NCBI GenBank assembly: GCA_037954665.1
Contig: JBBMOL010000284.1
Coordinates: 372,001-436,000 of the forward strand
DNA from: Laguncularia racemosa
Lineage: Eukaryota > Streptophyta > Magnoliopsida > Myrtales > Combretaceae
DNA: 64,000 nt
Reading direction: 5' to 3'
The position numbers and the translations under genes were made by a program. Below the pieces are notes generated by a model. It saw nothing but the letters and a program-made list of their open reading frames with translations, did no database searches and was not told where the DNA came from. Below are positions 25,313 through 37,048 of the stretch, piece after piece. The first letter of the stretch is position 1. The number at the start of each line of letters is the position of its first letter.

Positions 25313-26482
25313 TAATGGGAAAATTTTTGGCACCATCGACACTTTTAGAACTAGATTTGGATGATGATCCAAATCACTCATATTTTACGTCATTTCTTTT
25401 AATCTAATAAGTATTTGAGAAATAATCTTACAGGTACAATAATAATTTTCCATGGGATGCCAATATGTCCTACACTAGTTGATGGACACGAGACATCTTC
25501 AAATTTACAACCAAAGATCTGTTGCGATTGTTTTCATTCCGAAGCATTGGCTCATGAAGACTTATGATATTTTGTACTTTGTAATTGTTATATGAACTAT
25601 TTTATGTTGTACTTTCTTTTGGGTCACTTTCATTTTATTGTAATTTTCATTTAGGACTGGCCACCTTAAAAGTGGCAAACGTGAAATTTTGACCATTTTC
25701 TAACCCTAGGAGTAGCAAGTATAAATACTTGTTTATAGTAGGGTTTGAGGAGGCCATTTTGCATATTTGAAACATACACTTCGTGTGGGAATTAGGGTTC
25801 TTCCTAGTTCAATTTCAATCCCAAGAATTGAAATTGTGGCGAGTGCAACAAGAGAAAATTGTGAGTCATATCAATTCCTTCTTTGTTGTTTTTCATTTCA
25901 TCTCTAGTGAGTCATATCTAGGGTTGAATTGGAAGTTTCTTGGTCAGATTTTTTATTGCATTTGTGATCAATTATCTTGTTTAAGGTTGATTACTTTAGT
26001 ACTTGATATTTCATCTCATTGGTGGCGTGAATTTGTGCTTGTGTTAGAAGAGGATATATCACGGTTTTGGTGCTTTTCTTCTTCATATATTTCACATGGA
26101 ATTCACATGATTTTATTATTATTTAGTGAAGTTGATCATTATTAGATGTTGATTGCATCTTTGAACCTTTGGATTGCATTAAATATCCATTAGGGTTCAC
26201 GCAAATTCCATTTCTATTAGACCGGTTTGTATGTGAGTTGAGGATTGTTTTCTTTGATTCATTTCATTGTGCTTGGACTTGGTTTTGAGCACGTCATCTT
26301 TTGGTATCAGAGCAATCTAATTTGGATACTTAAGATTGATCACATCCTCATTGGAAGAATTGGTTATAAATATTGAGATTTGACACCATTGTTCATGTGA
26401 TTGAGACTAGTTTGATTGATATTGTTTGTTTGTCTTTCAAATTGGTTTTTACATGTGCTTAATCTTGGTTTTAGGCACACCA
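25313..26482 (+). repeat. 5' LTR of gag-protease element (1170 bp)
   Basis: Begins TAATGGGAAAATTTTTGG (TG decayed to TA) and ends GGCACACCA. It includes near its end an older-looking primer-binding site, TGGTATCAGAGC at 26302-26313, followed by about 170 bp that resemble leader sequence and then a second LTR-like end. The 3' LTR has the same arrangement, so this is a property of the LTR and not a later insertion. Confidence 0.85.
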
Positions 26483-27544
26483 TCTTTTGGTATAAAAGCA
26501 CAAGTTAAGAGACGGGACTAACTGTTGGTTGAATTCTTGATCATCACGCTCAATTAGGGTTCTTCATATTGTGAACCGAAATTGTGTATTGTAAATTAAG
26601 TTGTGAAATTGTCTTGATTGAGAATTGAATTTGCTACTTGTTTAAGTTGAATTGAAGGACTTGTTGTAGTTTCTTGTGGTCGATCATTTTCGTGGAAGGG
26701 AAGGAGAGTAGAAGTGTGTTATTAATTCAAATTTTCGAACTTGAAATTTGCCCATTCATATCATGATTGACTTGTTGTTTGAAGAAGCTTGTGGAGTGTG
26801 TTATGTGAATCCTTTGTGCAATTCGGAATTGGAGGACTGTATTTTTCCAGATTTGCATTGTGTGGATAGTAGGGAATCTATTTGAATTCAAACACATCAA
26901 TTAAGTTGAGGAGTTAATGAGTGTTTGTTTGAATTTGAAAATCCTTTCTTACTAATTGTGGAATGGTTGCAATTAGTGAAGTGGTTGAATTTCAAATTTG
27001 AATTGCTGCCTATTTGTGTTAAGTTGTGGTTAGAACTTGTGGAAAGTGGAGTACATTTTGTTATTATTGCCGTGGAAGTGGAGTGCATTTTTGTGTTGTT
27101 GCCGTGGGAGTTGTTTGTGAAGTGAGTATCTTGTGGAATTTAGGGAAAAATTGTTTCACCGTGATTTAAAAGGAGTAGGGAAATATTATTATTGTGGTGA
27201 TTGAATTTGTTAAGCATCGTATATAGAAAAGGTGTGTGTGTGTGGCATTGCATTTGTGTGCTAAGTAAATAGTGTGTGTATGGTGTTGTGTGTGTGTTGA
27301 TTAAAAGGGGATTGCAAGTGTTGCATGTGGTGGTGAATTATAGAAGTATTGCACCGTGATGTGTTAGTGTGTTGTGGAGAAGAGTGCTACATGAGGATTG
27401 GCATAGCATACTTGTGAAGTTAAGTGGAGTTGTTTGTTTTTCCTTTTATAGTAGCTATTGTGTGGCGTTAAAGGAAATGTGGTTGTGAGGTTTGCTCCTT
27501 TGCTTCAAATTGTCTTTGAGGTTCAATATATCGAGTCTACCACT
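26483..27544 (+). other. Primer-binding site and 5' leader of gag-protease element
   Basis: TGGTATAAAAGC at 26488-26499 follows the LTR end by 5 bases and is a decayed match to the initiator tRNA-Met site. The rest is a non-coding leader, GT-rich towards its end (for example tgtgtgtgtgtgg near 27232), running to the gag ATG at 27545. Confidence 0.65.
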
Positions 27545-29488
27545 ATGTCAAATGATAGTGTGAATGGGGGAATTGGCGATGAAGCCAATGGTCAAGTTAG
27601 TGGAGGTCAGGGTCATAATGTTGCAGGTAGGAGGACTTTGGAAGAATAGCTCCAGGATCTCACTACTATAGTTGCTACTCTAGCAACTAAGATTGATAGA
27701 ATGATATTACCACAACCACCAGTGCTAAACCATTAGGCACCACCTCACGTAGCTCCACAGAATCCTCATTGAGATAGAGTAGTGAGAGATGGAAATCTGA
27801 ATAGAAGGATGGGTGAGGAGCATCTTCCATACAAGGAAGAAAGGGGTAACAATTTTGGGGCTAATCTATATCAGAATAAGGATTTCAGGCCGCCTCGGGG
27901 CTTAGAGTATGTGAAATTGCAGATGCCTTCTTATGATGGCAAGGGATCAGCTAATGATTATTTAGATTGGGAGGACAAAGTTGAGAGTCTCTTTGAATGT
28001 TATGAGATCGATGATAATACCAGGGTCCGATTGGCTGCTGTCGAGTTCATAGGGTACGCTGCATTATGGTGGAAGAATCTAATTATCAGCAGGCGTAGGG
28101 ATGGAGAGGCTGAGATTCAGACATGGAGGGATATAAAAAGGGTATTGAGAAAAAGGTTCATTCCTGAGCACTACAAACAGGAACTATTTATGTGACTACA
28201 GACCTTGAGGTAAAGAGGCAAGACAGTGGATGATTATGTGCAGGAATTTGAAACCCTTATGATTCGGTGTAGGTCCGTTGAACCTCCAGAACAAACCGTA
28301 GCACGCTTCGTCTCAGGCTTGAAATATGAAATAGCGTGTGTTATTGAGCTACAACATTATAGTATCCTTCATGAGGCTATTCAGTTGGCCTTGAAAGTGG
28401 AGAGACAGAGGAGGTCCAACTTGTTTAGGGCTCCGAGTAGTAGGTCTAATGCTATTACTAGACCCATATCAGTTGACGGTTGATCATGGGGAACAAAAGC
28501 GATAGGTGAGGCAATGAAAGCAGTGGACAAAACTACCCCAAATACTATTAGAGAAAATTTACCTACTAGGAAGGGTAAAGAGGTAATAACACCAGATGTG
28601 AGGCAGACTGTTCCCGGATCTACTAGTGGAAAGGCACTCCAGATTAAGTGTTTTAAATGCATGGGATTTAGGCATATGGCAGCACAGTGTCCAAATAAGA
28701 GGGTGATGACTGTTATGGAGGGCATTGGGGAGGATGCTGAGGATGACCATGAACAGATTGAACCTACAGATTTACCAACGGCACTGCAGGAGTATTATGA
28801 TGACCAGACTACAGATGCACATGAGGAGCGTACAAGTGAACAATATCTACCTATTAATGTATTACGTAGGGTTCTAACTATATCTCCTGATACTAGAGAC
28901 ATTTAGAGGGAGAACATATTTCACACCTCTTGCAGAATCAGAGGTAACCTTTGTGTACTCATCATCGATAGTGGTAGTTGCACGAATGTTATATCTGCTG
29001 CACTGGTAGACAAATTACATATGTCTACTATTCCACATCTTAGCCCTTATAACTTGCATTGGTTAGATAATCAAGGTAGTATGTATGTTACACTTAAGGC
29101 AAAGGTTCCTATGAATGTTGGGCATTATTATCATGATGAAATCTTGTGTGATGTAATCCCTATGCATGCATTCCATTTGCTGTTAGGTCGGCCTTGGTTA
29201 TTTGATCGGCGGGTGTTACATGATGGGTTTAGAAACACCTGCATGTTCAGTAGGGGCAAATCTCGCATAGTTCTGTTGCCAATGACTCCATCTAAGGTAC
29301 ATGGGTTTCAGGAACAGATCAGAACTCCATCCACTACATTTGATAGCTGGAAGAGCAGGACAATAGAAACATTAGGGTTCAATTCCAAAACTGATCCTTT
29401 AGATTTGAGTGCAAATCTTTCAGAAGCCCGAGGAGATGATGGGAAAATTTCCGACACCATCGACACTTTAAAAACTCGATTTAGATGA
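27545..29488 (+). pseudogene. gag-protease polyprotein, one frame with 7 stops
   Basis: A single reading frame of 648 codons from ATG 27545, broken only by stop codons at 27647, 27734, 27770, 28193, 28211, 28481 and 28904; no frameshift. The capsid (retrotransposon gag) region spans about 27900-28430 (DYLDWEDKVESLFECYEI, VRLAAVEFIGYAALWW, then FVSGLKYEIACVIELQHY). A CCHC zinc knuckle CFKCMGFRHMAAQC lies at 28649-28690. The aspartic protease motif LIIDSGSCTNV has its Asp at 28967. The frame then runs PWLFDRRVLHDGF and crosses into the 3' LTR before ending at 29488. It is homologous to the gag-protease part of the 37049 and 56946 elements but clearly a different family. Confidence 0.85.
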
Positions 29489-30492
29489 TGATCCAAATCA
29501 CTCATATTTTACATAATTTCTTTTCATCTAATAAGTATTTGAGAAATAATCTTACAGGTACAATAATAATTCTCCATGGGATGCCAATATGTCCTACATT
29601 AGTTGATGGACACGGGACATCTTCAAATTTACAATCAATGATCCGCTCTGATTGTTTCCATTCCGAAGCATTGGCTCATGAACACTTATGATATTTTGTA
29701 CTTTGTAATTGTTTTATGAACTATTTTATGTTGTATTTTCTTTTGGAACACTTTCATTTAGGACTAGCCACCTTAAAAGTGGCAAACTTGTAATTTTGAC
29801 CATTTTCTAACCCTAGGAGTAGCAAGTATAAATACTTGCTTATAGTAGGGTTTGAGGAGGCCATTTTGCAGATTTGAAACATACACTTTACGTGTGGGAA
29901 TTAAGGTTCTTCCTAGTTCAATTTCAATCCTAAGAATTTGAATTGTGGCGAGTGCAACATGGGGAAATTGTGAGTCATATCAATTCCTTCTTTGTTGTTT
30001 TTCATTTCATCTCTAGTGAGTCATATCTAAGGTTGAATTGAAAGTTTCTTGGTCAAATTTGTTATTGCATTTGTGATCAATTATCTTGTTTAAGGTTGAT
30101 TACTTTAGTACTTGATATTTCATCTCATTGGTGACGTGAATTTATGCTTGTGTTGGAAGAGGATATATCACGGTTTTGGTGCTTTTCTTCTTCATATATT
30201 TGCATCTTTGAACCTTTGGATTGCATCAAATTTCCAATAGGGTTCACGCAAATTCCATTTCTATTAGACCAGTTTGTATGTGAGTTGACGATTGTTTTCT
30301 TTGACTCATTTGATTGTGCTTGGACTTGGTTTTAAGCACATCATCTTTTGGTATCAGGGCAATTTAATTTGGATAATTAATATTGATCACATCATCAATT
30401 GTTCATATGATTGAGACTAGTTTGATTAACATTGTTTGTTTGTCTTTCAAATTGGTTTTTATATGTGCTTAATCTTGGTTTTAGGCACATCA
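29437..30492 (+). repeat. 3' LTR of gag-protease element (1056 bp)
   Basis: Begins TGATGGGAAAATTT and ends TTAGGCACATCA. It pairs with 25313-26482 but lacks several internal segments of the 5' copy, for instance the one around ttcacatgattttatta (26100-26150). It retains the embedded primer-binding-site copy TGGTATCAGGGC at 30349-30360. Confidence 0.85.
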
Positions 30493-30497
30493 ATATT

Positions 30498-30896
30498 TGT
30501 ATATGTGATTATATAATGGAATGCCTTGGGGGGGTGGGGTGGGGGGGTGGTGTTGTGTTGGGCAAGGGGGAGAGAGAGAGATGCTTATAGTTATGAAAAA
30601 TACACATTACGCAAACATATTATTTCTTCATTTTACTTGTTGACAACAATAGCATCACATGTTCAGAGAATGAGAGGGGGGTGGTGTGGGGAGAGATAGA
30701 GATGCCTAAAGTCAACAAAAATACACGTTACACAAACATATTATTTCTTCATGACAACAACAACACATCACATTTTCAGAGATTGAGATGATGAATTTCT
30801 CTAAACATTACTTAAATGCTTCTTACACCCAAAAAAAAAAAAAAGGTCCTTATGGATATCCATGATTATAGACTTTCCAACATTTTAACTAAAAAT
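30498..30896. repeat. Segmental duplication block A, part 3: GLP2 3' flank with G-rich and tandem repeats
   Basis: Matches 51608-52027. G-rich tract at 30528-30550, then two copies of a unit of about 120 bp starting at gggggagagagag (about 30566 and 30686), each containing acacaaacatattatttctt. Poly(A)-like run at 30828-30844. It lies just 3' of GLP2. Confidence 0.75.
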
Positions 30897-32350
30897 TTAA
30901 TTGTTATTATCATACCAAAACTGCTTTTGGAGATAATCAACAAGTTTCTTGTCAATTTGGAAGGCCTTAGCCAAGACATCATCTTTAATGGGTGGTGTTG
31001 ATCCAAAGATTGCTTTAGCAATTGTAGTTGTTCCAGGAAATTGGCTACTTAGAGCTGCAAAAGCCACACCCGGGGTTTTAGCTACGTTAAGTTGAAAGTG
31101 GATGGTACTAATTGGGAATACGAAAACGTCTCCAGGATACAAGACCTTGGTAATGAGTGTGTTGTTTAGTTGGTTAGATAGAACAAAACCAACGTACAAT
31201 TCACCCTCCAAGACCACCAGGATCTCGGTGCCACGAGGATGTGTGTGGGGAGGGTTTAGGCCTCCATAGGGAGCAAAGTCAAGACGAGCAAAGGAAATAC
31301 CAAGTGTGTTGAGGCCTGGGATGTCTTGAACTGTAACGGCAGTGACATTTGATCAAAGCGGGTTGTGGGTATCTCTAGCATTTTGTAAACCCCGAAATAC
31401 AAAGTCTTCTGCCTTTGCCTTCATTGGATCTTGGCAAAACTTGCCATTGACAAACACTGCATTAAAAGAAATAATATTAATTCCCAACTATACATAAAAG
31501 GTAATGTGATTGTTAGTCCATATTTTGCTTGTTCCTAAAGAACGCGGGAGTTTCATAAATCAAGTTGGATCGTAATTGTGTTTGTTAGCACTCATTTGAT
31601 CCATTCTTCCTTTTAATTACATTTACCAATAAAATATAAAATTATTTTTGGCCACCTTCTATTGGTTCGATCAAAATTGAGATGATACATAGGCAATACT
31701 TGATTTAGTTTAATTTAATCTTGTCTGATTAAGTTAAGGGTGTTTGCTTCGTGATTTTGTTTTTCTTTTGTATTACTTCTAAATTCTTGCCACAATCATG
31801 GTTTTTCACAATCGCCAAATACATTCACACTAATCTTATGTGGTAGCAAGTATTGGTGGATTTTTTTGCCAAGTGGTTCCGTGAGAAATGATAAATCTTT
31901 TTGTAGCAAAATCATTAAAATATATATTTTATTCAATGGAATTCATTTTCATTATTTTCTATGAGCATTATGCACAGTGGCAAACCACTATTACTCGTAA
32001 TTAGATACTATCTTTGCATCCCACAATCACTTATAGTTAAAAGTCATTAGTACAACCAATTTTTAAGATTATAATAATTTTTGGTGATTTTAATATTTTG
32101 ATTCTAGCAAATATTAAAAGAAAAAAAATCCAAAGAAAGTATTATGGCAAAAATAGCATAACTTAATCTTGAGATATATTAGCCTAATATGAGTATTTAG
32201 TGAATGCACGAATTGTAAGAAACCATGTAATGTACCTCCATGTAGGGGATCATCCACTGCAACACAAATGTCCTGAAGAGGACTTGGATCATAAGCATTG
32301 CAAATGGAACATGCCACAGCTAAAATGGTAAAGATTAGAAGAGATTTCAT
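30897..32350 (-). pseudogene. GLP2: germin-like protein, inactivated by one nonsense codon
   Basis: Two exons on the minus strand: exon 1 32350-32236 (115 nt), intron 32235-31457 with GT donor and CAG acceptor, exon 2 31456-30897 (560 nt). Same structure and length as GLP3 (224 codons). Codon 73 is TGA (31355-31353) where GLP3 has GGA, Gly in NPLGSNV; nothing else breaks the frame. Downstream the cupin motifs remain, including VVLEGELYVGF and FPISTIHFQLNVAKTPG, so the change is recent. Translation would stop after 72 residues, before the metal-binding His and Glu residues. Signal peptide and TATA box are present, so a transcript may be made. A sequencing error at this base is the alternative. 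Confidence 0.85.
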
Positions 32351-32422
32351 TGGACCTAAAAACCAAAGATCACCACTAAAGCTTTCTTTCAATTGATATT
32401 TAGGTGTTGCAAAACTTGTGAG

Positions 32423-32432
32423 CTATTTATAG
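32423..32432 (-). promoter_or_regulatory. TATA box of GLP2
   Basis: CTATAAATAG on the minus strand, 73-82 bp upstream of the GLP2 ATG, in a block shared with GLP1 (362-371) and missing from GLP3. Confidence 0.6.
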
Positions 32433-32956
32433 ATGAAATCATAGACCTATTAAACAGGAAGTTCCATTTTTTGACTAGTCTTCATTAGAATATAAGTTAG
32501 AGGATGAATCAGTCTTCAACAACTCCTAAGACATCTTCCTCTCTCAATTTTCGTCTTCTACCTAAATTTGACTTTTTGTATTGTTAGTTAGTTATTTATT
32601 CGTTCTTTATTAATTACAGTTATGAATTGTTCTAGCTCGAGTTCTATTTGCCTTCAGAGTGACTTATTCTTATACATATTAGACTATAGAGCCTGGTTTT
32701 CACTTTACTTTGTATTAGACATCTCGTCACTGATGAAACGGGGTTTGCGATGAAGTGCATAGGGTAGATTAACAAGAAGAATAATATTCCAGATAAATGT
32801 TATGAAAAGGCATGCTTCGGGCTATAACAGGCGGCTTGGTTAAATCAAATATGGTAAAAGCCAGCAATTTCTTTTCTTATTATGTTCACTATATTATTCC
32901 AATGTACTCAAAGAAACTTAAATAACGTAAAGCTTTTTTTGTTTGATAATATATTT
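32433..32956. other. GLP2 upstream region
   Basis: Homologous to GLP1 upstream sequence on both sides of the copia insertion (372-420 and 5066-5790), ending at the target duplication TATTT (32952-32956) of the next LTR. No coding sequence. Confidence 0.7.
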
Positions 32957-35900
32957 TGCCAAGCCCCCAACTTGGGATCTAGAAGTTTCCACTAAAAGTT
33001 ATAATAGCACATGTGCACCTATTATATGATAACTGTCTTATGAGTTAGAGATCGTAAGACATTAAATAGTCGATTACATTTATGACTAATTATATTACAT
33101 ATAATTACATAATAAAATATAACCATGGATTTTGTTCCCTACGGTCAACCAAGATCGTAGAGAGTCGGTATGCCCTACCAACTAGTAAAATGGAATAAAA
33201 CCAAACCTTACATCAGGGCCCTAAAATAACATTTTATCAAGAAAGCTTATGAATCAATTTCTTACTTTATCGTTCTGGGCTTCCATGAACACTCAACATT
33301 GCACATCTTATCCCATCCCAAGCTTTTACGATTTTTATCTACAAAACTGTTTGTAGAGGGGTGAGCACACTACTGCTTAGTGAATGGGAGTACAATACTC
33401 TTAATGCTACACACGCACGAGCAATTTCAATCAAGTTATCAAATCATATGCTATGCACGAATAACCATATGAATGCAGCATCTCACGTGGTCTTTCGGTA
33501 ACCAACGTGAAGTCTAGGGTTTACGCCCTCCTTGACCTTGGGTTAAGGATTCCAAAGCCACCATCAGTGCTTAGGTCTCATTACTTGGTTTAATTTTCTT
33601 ATCACTTTAATATTTATAATATCTTTACTTTAACAATGAACATTCCTGTGCCTTTAGCATTAGTTGGAGCAACACCCTCAAGGAACATACTAGACTAGGA
33701 ACCGATACGGCGCTGACAATCCCTTAGTTCGCACAGGACAGTTTAGTAATATCACAATTACTTTCGGATGCCCCCATAGCAATGATGACCTTTAAATTTA
33801 TGCAATGTCTCATGCAATGCATGTCCCATTTAAATTAAGTCCTATCATTTAATTATTCGATTTAAGGCGACCAATCTATATACAATAACAAGCTAATCCA
33901 CATAAAGAAATAAACCAATCTATTGAAAATTCAAGAAATACCATTCCACAACAAGTATCAATACTCAATTCAAATTTCTTAATCAACCCATTATGTTTCA
34001 CACCCTAAACCTTTTCCATTGCGTATACACACATCTTATGCACAAATTCAATACCCATATCTTCACATATTCCAACACATACTCCTTTCTATCAATACAT
34101 ATACACATAGCTCATACACATTCACATACATATGCATATACACGAATGCACGAACGCATACGTATATATACAACGCATACTCCCATGCGCAACAAACATA
34201 TAACCACGCACATACATATATACACATCTATACCTTCAATATACAAATACACATATACAAACATATCCAGATCGAACATAACATATCAAAACCAATCACA
34301 ACATTATAGCACATCATGGAGTTTCCCACTCACTTGTTTATGGTGGTCATGGTCCCAACCGTCGTCGAGTGATTTCGACATGTAATCCTTTTACCTAGTG
34401 GTAAGATAAATAAAATAAGGTAAATGTCTAGAATCTAAGTTAAGCCTTAATTTAGTTAAAGGTATTAAGTAAGGTTTGTTTATATTTTATTTATACCTAA
34501 TTTAGTGTTTTAGTATAATTTCTTCGTTTTGCATTAGTACTTCATAATTTTATAATGACATATCCTCTCCACACTCACTTGTACACCTAATTGTTTCATC
34601 GACGACACGCAAGCATTTCCAGGAGTTCCTTTTATAACTCGATCACTTGGTCAAACTACTTGAGCCACCATTTCTATATCGATAATATCTCTTCATTTCC
34701 GTTTAATTCCACATACATACACACTTGCTTCCTCCATACAATTCCCTTTTTCCTCCTCGGCTTAATCGTTTTATTCTTCTTTCCCATTTTCCCGATTCTT
34801 TTCCCTCTTACTCTTTGCTACATACTTGCACTTCAAATATCACACACATACAGCATACTCACACTCCACACATACTCTCATGCACCTTCATATCTCACTT
34901 ACACCAACATACCACAAATTTTCCCACACATACACACATCTCCACACTTACACACACTAGCACACACACACATCACACCCCCTTATGTACACACACCAAC
35001 ACATGCATACATACGTGTACACACACTTACACTAACACACACACACACACGTAGGTACACATTCACACAAATCTACCAAGCACACACTGACACACACCTA
35101 CACATACACATTTCATGCATACACACACACATGCACACATACTCACGCACATACACACCCACACACACATCTCGCGTACACACACACATATACATAGCAT
35201 GCACACACACACACATACATACTCTTCACGTCCATGCCATACACACCAACGCATCCATACACAATTTGACACACCGGATCACTTCCCCATCCCCACAAAC
35301 ACCGCAAGATCTCTACCTCCAAGCTTCGCTTTCCTCGGTTTCACTAAAAAAATTTCAAGTATTTTTAAAAATAATTTTTCCTCTCTTAAAACATAAGTAA
35401 CAATACACTATTATAAACTATTCGAACTCAGGATACTCATATCTATAGTATTTCTAACTAATACGACTAATTTCTAGGCTAAATACTAAAATTTTTATAT
35501 ATTTGACATTAGTATCTATACTAAAAAAATAATTTCATTTTGTATAAACTTAGTCTTGTTAAGTTGTACTTATCTCAAGGAACACGTTGGTGGCCACAAA
35601 TTGTTGATCGGAGGTCGGATGTGCGAGATATGAATTTTTTTGTTCAATTTTTTCTTTTTCCCCACTCTTCTCTCCTTTCCTCTCGTTCTCTTGTTGTCCT
35701 CTATCTCTCCCTTGCTCTTTCTGTTTCTTTCTCACAAGCTCTCATTTATTTTGGCATCTTCTTTCCTTTCTTATAACGTGTTTTTTTTTTTTTTGCCATT
35801 GTTCACACCACCATATATATATATTTACTTATATATTATATTATATTTTAGATTATAATTATTTATATTTTAATATTTCGCGTGTGTACAACGTTATTTT

Positions 35901-36551
35901 AAAATTTTATATTTTTAGTATTTTATTACGAAACTTCATGTCTAAGCTAATTTGATTATTTTGAACATAAATATTTACTCAAATTTTTCATTTGAAAATC
36001 TTAAATCTATAATTTCAATTAATTTTGTTATTCAACCTAATATTGATTGTAATTTATGTTTTGAGGAATTTATTCTTTTATTTTAAATTGCACGAACTAA
36101 AATTAAAACTTACAATTGGTTTTATTTATTTTTTTATATACCTATATATAGATATTTTTTTTATTACTTCCTTTCCTAAATTTATTTAGTAATATATTTC
36201 ATATAATTTGAAATTCTATGTTTGTTATCTTCCTCCTCTGTATACGATTATTTTTTCCAATTGTTTTAAATATCTATTTCTCATTGTTTATTATACTTAT
36301 CAAACGAATTTCATGTTTTTTTTTTCATTTTTCTATTTTAAAGCCTATTATTATTTCTCTTAAATTTTTGTTATTCGTAAATTATTAAAATATATTAATG
36401 TACCGTGATGTTTTAAAAGTTCATCTTAAATTTCTCAAAATTTTTAATATTGTAAAATTGTCATTCTTGCTACCCTGGCCTAAAAGTATATATTATTTCG
36501 CTTATTTTCTTTAATTTTTATATAGTTTTTCAAAATTTTTGGGACATTACA
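32957..36551 (-). mobile_element. Long solo LTR, family A (3595 bp)
   Basis: Flanked by TATTT (32952-32956 and 36552-36556). On the plus strand it starts TGCCAAGCCCCCAACTTGGG and ends GGGACATTACA, and matches 7431-12275 at both ends. The empty site is kept upstream of GLP1 at about 5787. In minus orientation it starts TGTAATGTCCCAAAAATT. It has no coding region; long open frames between 34000 and 35400 come from CA repeats. Confidence 0.8.
34840..35265. repeat. CA-rich low-complexity tract
   Basis: Irregular (CA)n, cacata and cacacac words over more than 400 bp, with a poorer continuation upstream at 34050-34260. It gives open frames of His, Thr and Tyr residues on the plus strand and Cys and Val on the minus strand that are artefacts of composition. 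Confidence 0.9.
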
Positions 36552-37048
36552 TATTTTGGTATTATTTTTATATGAGAATTTCATCTTTAAGGTAGTAAGA
36601 GATTAACTTCACTTCTGCGTTAAGACATTAAGTTCTTTCTTGCGCAATTTGCCCTAGAGACATTATGTTCAAACAATTCTGATGGCAAGTGCAATTTATT
36701 CTAGCGTTCAATACGGAAAGCTAGATTTTAGGGGATCAAGTTTTTCTCCCTTCAAAATGGTGACCTTATACGTGACCTCGTAAATCACATACTATCGGTA
36801 AAAAATATTTAATTTGTATTTACTACAAGAATTTTGATATTTGGTGGCATTTATTAAACATCACTAAAACTAAAGTAAAATACTTGCAATTACAAGTGAT
36901 CCACATCATAATTTGGTATCAAAGTAAATTGATTCATGCAATTAAGGTTCACGTGGTAGTTAGAATCACACCATTTTGTGAACTTTGTTTAGTTGATTCT
37001 TCAATTGGCTTTGTGTTCTTGTAATTAGATATTAGGCACATCACAAGT
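36552..37048. other. GLP2 distal upstream flank and LTR tail fragment
   Basis: 36560-36810 matches GLP3 upstream sequence (53476-53660; shared words gacattatgttcaaacaatt and gacctcgtaaatcacata). 36905-37043 resembles the end of a family C-type LTR (tttggtatcaaag, later ttaggcacatca). The next element is inserted right at that fragment's end, with CAAGT (37044-37048) as target duplication. Confidence 0.6.

Larger units (their letters stand above)
25313..30492 (+). mobile_element. Non-autonomous Ty3/gypsy-type element with gag-protease only
   Basis: Complete LTR element of 5180 bp: 5' LTR 25313-26482, primer-binding site 26488-26499, leader, gag-protease (27545-29436), polypurine tract CCCGAGGAGA (29427-29436), 3' LTR 29437-30492. 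Target duplications are ATATC and ATATT. The empty site is preserved in the duplicate block at 51603-51607. The internal region is only 2954 bp and goes from protease directly into the 3' LTR: no reverse transcriptase, RNase H or integrase. This fits the class of terminal-repeat elements with only a gag domain (TR-GAG), which use enzymes supplied in trans. Confidence 0.85.

Noticed and set aside
34840..35265. CRISPR-like regular repeat array
   Set aside because: Irregular microsatellite without fixed repeat and spacer lengths, in a plant genome.
34591..35400. 269-codon plus-strand open frame, the longest apparent non-transposon frame
   Set aside because: Made of CA-rich words giving His, Thr, Tyr and Ser runs. 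It lies wholly inside a solo LTR and has overlapping open frames on both strands, as expected of low-complexity DNA.
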